From: Myxococcota bacterium
GTDB taxonomy: Bacteria > Myxococcota > Polyangia > GCA-2747355 > JAKLHH01
DNA: 8,886 nucleotides
Assembly (NCBI GenBank): GCA_022710245.1
Contig: JAKLHH010000242.1
Coordinates: 1 to 8,886, forward strand
Direction: 5' to 3'
Shown: positions 6,904 to 8,886 of the stretch, one piece after another
How the letters are laid out: every line of letters starts with the position of its first letter
Position numbering within the stretch: position 1 is the first letter of the stretch
Notes under the pieces: generated by a model
Database searches by the model: none
The model's input: the letters and a program-made list of their open reading frames with translations, nothing else
Told to the model about the DNA's origin: nothing
Program-made: the position numbers and the translations under genes

Positions 6904-8151
6904 GAAGCCGGCGTCGCGCATGGACTGGTGCTGCGCGCGAACCCACGCAGCCGTCCGCGCCACGCTGGAGACGCGGAGCTCGTCGAGGTGGCCGTTGAAG
7001 CGCGCGCCGCCCTCCCGCGCCTCGCCCCCGACCTGGATGGCCACGCTCGCGTCGAGCTTGCCGCCGTCGTCCTGCAGCTGCCCGTCGGGCGCACCATCGA
7101 CGTAGAGCTGGTTCAGCCCGCCGGCGGTGCGGGTCCAGACGACGTGGTGCCACTGGTCGTCGTTCTTGCCCTTGCCGCTCGCGAACGACGGCTCGGTGGC
7201 GCGGCCGAGGACGACGATCAGCCGCCCCGCGTCGCCGCTGTCTTCCTTGGCGCGGCCCCCGAGGAGGCTCCAGTCGCCCGAGTCGAGCCCCGGGCTGGCG
7301 CGGCTGACCAGGGCCGCGCTCGCCGGCCAGACGGGCACGTCCCAGACCTGCTTGGTCTTCATCCAGACCTCGACGGTGAGCACCGAGAGCTGGCTCAGGC
7401 TCGCGCTGGTCGGCAGCTCCATCAGCTGCGCCTTGCCGTCGAAGTTGAGCCCGCTGCCGATCAGCGCGGGGCCGGTCGGCGCGGTGCGGGAGGTCGCGTG
7501 GTTGTAGTGCTCGCTGGAGTCGTCGCTCCCGTCGAGGTGCCAGACGCCGGCGAAGTCCGCGCCCCAGACCTCGGAGACGTCCTCGCCCGCGGGCGCCGAG
7601 GGCTGGTTGTAGTAGAGCCAGATGTGATCGGTCGCCGAGCCCTTGTCGATCTGCGGCACCCGGACCCAGAGGAAGGACCTCCCCTTGGCGTTCCAGAGCT
7701 CGATCTCGTACGGGAGCACGGTGACCCCGTCCGCGTCCACGAAGCGGAGGTCGTCGCCGCTGCCCGCGATCGCCGCGTAGTCGATCCGCTTGTCGTCGAG
7801 GACCACCAGGACCGGGACGCCCACCAGGTCCTCGGCGCCCGTCGCGTTGGAGAAGGTCAGCTTGCGGCGGCGCTTCCAGCTCGAGTGCCACCAGGCCGCG
7901 GGCGGCGCCCCCTCCAGCCGCTGATCGGGCGAGAGCTCGGGCCGCGGGCCGTCGCCGAGGTCGAGCGGGCCCAGCTCGAGCCGCGGCCGGTCCAGGCCCG
8001 ACCCCCGATCGCGGAGCAGCAGCCCGCTGCCGTCGAAGCGGCAGCCCGCCAGGGCGAGCCCGGCGAGCGCCGCGAGCGCCGCGAGCCCGGCGCCCGCCAG
8101 CCCCGCGCAGAGCCACCAGCGCTGGTGTCTCGGCCCGCTCACGCCTTCCAT
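6874..8151 (-). CDS. Lipoprotein with DUF2341 and LamG/concanavalin A-like domains
   Basis: The 425-aa product is probably a surface or periplasmic binding protein. It has a hydrophobic Ala/Leu-rich signal region and lipobox LAGC with Cys37, then an Asp/Arg/Pro/Leu tether (38-85). Residues about 87-185 match DUF2341: WWHSSWKRRRKLTF, PVLVVLDDKRIDY, DLRFVDADGVTVLPYEIE and WVRVPQIDKGSATDHIWLYY. A LamG-type jelly roll follows from about 200 (GVWHLDGSDDSS) to 410, with EVWMKT, QWHHVVWTRT, LYVDG and the closing HLDELRVSSVARTAAW. This order is common in envelope proteins of deltaproteobacteria; the ligand is unknown, and sugar or protein binding is only inferred from the fold. ATG 8151 is used; GTG 8142 (422 aa) also keeps the signal peptide. 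AGGGGA lies upstream of the ATG at a rather long distance. The gene sits about 100 bases behind the kinase on the same strand and may be co-transcribed. Its 3' end is repeated in tandem downstream. Confidence 0.9.
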   Translation of the reverse strand: MEGVSGPRHQRWWLCAGLAGAGLAALAALAGLALAGCRFDGSGLLLRDRGSGLDRPRLELGPLDLGDGPRPELSPDQRLEGAPPAAWWHSSWKRRRKLTFSNATGAEDLVGVPVLVVLDDKRIDYAAIAGSGDDLRFVDADGVTVLPYEIELWNAKGRSFLWVRVPQIDKGSATDHIWLYYNQPSAPAGEDVSEVWGADFAGVWHLDGSDDSSEHYNHATSRTAPTGPALIGSGLNFDGKAQLMELPTSASLSQLSVLTVEVWMKTKQVWDVPVWPASAALVSRASPGLDSGDWSLLGGRAKEDSGDAGRLIVVLGRATEPSFASGKGKNDDQWHHVVWTRTAGGLNQLYVDGAPDGQLQDDGGKLDASVAIQVGGEAREGGARFNGHLDELRVSSVARTAAWVRAQHQSMRDAGFVSFGVEETL

Positions 8152-8170
8152 CCTAGCACGGTCCCCTCGG

Positions 8171-8196
8171 CCAGCGCTCAGGGCCAGCGCTCAGGG
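8171..8196 (-). repeat. Two perfect 13-bp tandem copies containing TGAGCGC
   Basis: CCCTGAGCGCTGG occurs twice head to tail on the minus strand (8196-8184 and 8183-8171), between the kinase 3' duplication and the LamG lipoprotein start. Each copy carries TGAGCGC, the same heptamer that spans the kinase stop codon in both 46-bp units. The heptamer therefore occurs four times in 85 bases, with spacings of 46, 19 and 13. Confidence 0.9.
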
Positions 8197-8197
8197 T

Positions 8198-8291
8198 CGG
8201 CGCTCGCGCTCAGTACTTGAACGCGCTGCCGCCGATGAACTCCCGGCGCTCGCGCTCAGTACTTGAACGCGCTGCCGCCGATGAACTCCCG
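8198..8291 (-). repeat. Perfect 46-bp tandem duplication of the kinase gene 3' end including its stop
   Basis: Bases 8245-8290 (end of the kinase gene plus TGAGCGCGAGCGCC) are repeated without a mismatch at 8199-8244; the identity extends one base on each side. The second copy again spells codons for EFIGGSAFKY and TGA, but since 46 is not a multiple of three it is in another frame relative to the gene. The complete identity suggests a recent event or an assembly duplication. Confidence 0.95.
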
Positions 8292-8886
8292 CAGGATGGA
8301 GATCTGCGGCACGGACTCCTCGAAGATGGGCAGGAAGTTGTTGATGAAGGCGAGGAGCCGGTAGGCGTCGACGAAGGCGGGGCTCTCCTGCGGCACCTCG
8401 AGGAGGAAGCGCTCCGCATAGGGACGCAGCGCCGCCTGCTCGTAGACCAGCGCCGAGTTGAACATCACGTCGGCGGCCTCCTGGAAGGGGAAGATGTTCC
8501 GCATCTCGCCGCGGCGCACGCGCGGCCAGCTCTCGATGGTGGTCGCCGCCGAGTAGCCACGGTAGCGACGGTCGCGGACGATGCGCCGGAGGAAGCGCGA
8601 GTCCGAGGTGAAGATGCGGTTGTGGTCGTCGATGCAGAGCTGCGTCAGCGCGCTCACGTAGACCTTGAACTTGTGCTCGCGCGGCACCGCCTGGGTCAGC
8701 CGGTCGTTGAGGCCGTGGATGCCCTCGACGACGAGGACCTGCCCCGGCTCGAGCTTCATCGGGATCCACTTGTCGCGCGGCCGCCGCTGCCCGCTGGTGA
8801 AGTCGAAGCGCGGGCTGGCGACCTCCTCGCCGCGCAGCAGCCCGGCCAGCACCTCGTTGAAGAGCCCGAGGTCGATGGCCTCGATC
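8256..8886 (-). CDS. Nucleoside (uridine) kinase / phosphoribulokinase-family protein, 5'-truncated
   Basis: The visible part is the C-terminal 209 residues; the frame is open to the right edge, so the Walker A loop and any N-terminal TGS-like region lie outside. Family members phosphorylate nucleosides with ATP or GTP in the cytoplasm. Typical motifs are IDLGLFNEVLAGLLRGEEV at the edge, the substrate segment PRFDFTSGQR, VLVVEGIHGLND (Walker B-like strand and EGIH), CIDDHNR, RRIVRDRRYRGYSA (lid arginines), WPRVRRGEMRNIFPFQEAADVMFNSALVYE, and the C-terminal ILREFIGGSAFKY. The RGYSA to FNSALVYE block and the FIGGS ending point to the long bacterial type, about 550 aa, rather than short Udk. A GTG at 8852 is inside the conserved sequence and is not the start. 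The gene precedes the LamG lipoprotein gene on the same strand and its last codons and stop are duplicated downstream. Confidence 0.88.
   Translation of the reverse strand, partial: IEAIDLGLFNEVLAGLLRGEEVASPRFDFTSGQRRPRDKWIPMKLEPGQVLVVEGIHGLNDRLTQAVPREHKFKVYVSALTQLCIDDHNRIFTSDSRFLRRIVRDRRYRGYSAATTIESWPRVRRGEMRNIFPFQEAADVMFNSALVYEQAALRPYAERFLLEVPQESPAFVDAYRLLAFINNFLPIFEESVPQISILREFIGGSAFKY

Noticed and set aside
6928..8220. 430-codon plus-strand open frame antisense to the LamG lipoprotein
   Set aside because: It mirrors a gene with clear DUF2341 and LamG motifs and has no features of its own.
8852..8852. GTG at 8852-8850 as start of the kinase gene
   Set aside because: The frame stays open to the window edge and the residues before it (IDLGLFNE) belong to the conserved kinase sequence.

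Overview
The window is very GC-rich DNA with strong G/C preference at third codon positions, so most genes cast long false reading frames on the other strand. Two genes encode lipoproteins with a Cys lipobox followed by a charged Asp/Arg/Pro/Gly-rich tether. Together with a secreted S9 peptidase and a DUF2341/LamG lipoprotein, this suits a Gram-negative, probably myxobacterial (Myxococcota, former Deltaproteobacteria) chromosome. The taxonomic call is inference from style and composition only.

Layout, left to right. (1) 1-452, minus: the N-terminal 150 codons of a crotonase-fold enzyme very like E. coli methylmalonyl-CoA decarboxylase (ScpB/YgfG), running off the left edge. (2) 623-1915, plus: a 430-aa lipoprotein with two related beta-rich modules. 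(3) 1986-4010, minus: a secreted S9 prolyl-oligopeptidase-family (S9C/DPP5-like) serine peptidase with an intact triad. (4) 4233-6584, plus, divergent from the peptidase: a 783-aa protein with a signal peptide, an unrecognised N-terminal domain, an Ala/Ser/Pro linker and a C-terminal half that is a remote S-adenosylhomocysteine-hydrolase-like fold with several active-site residues replaced. (5) 6874-8151, minus: a DUF2341 plus LamG/concanavalin-type lipoprotein. (6) 8256-8886, minus: the C-terminal 209 codons of a nucleoside (uridine) kinase/phosphoribulokinase-family protein, cut by the right edge. The genes do not form an obvious pathway. Four of the six look exported (two lipoproteins, one peptidase, one SAHH-like protein).

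The most unusual signal is at the 3' ends. All three minus-strand genes whose ends lie in the window (peptidase, LamG lipoprotein, kinase) carry a tandem duplication of their last codons including the stop codon, placed immediately downstream. The peptidase has a 54-bp unit (53/54 identical), the kinase a perfect 46-bp unit, and the LamG gene a degenerate 32-bp unit in three full copies plus two decayed ones. The two plus-strand genes that end in the window show nothing similar. The units differ in sequence and length, so this looks like a recurring process at gene ends rather than one dispersed element. An assembly artefact must be excluded first.
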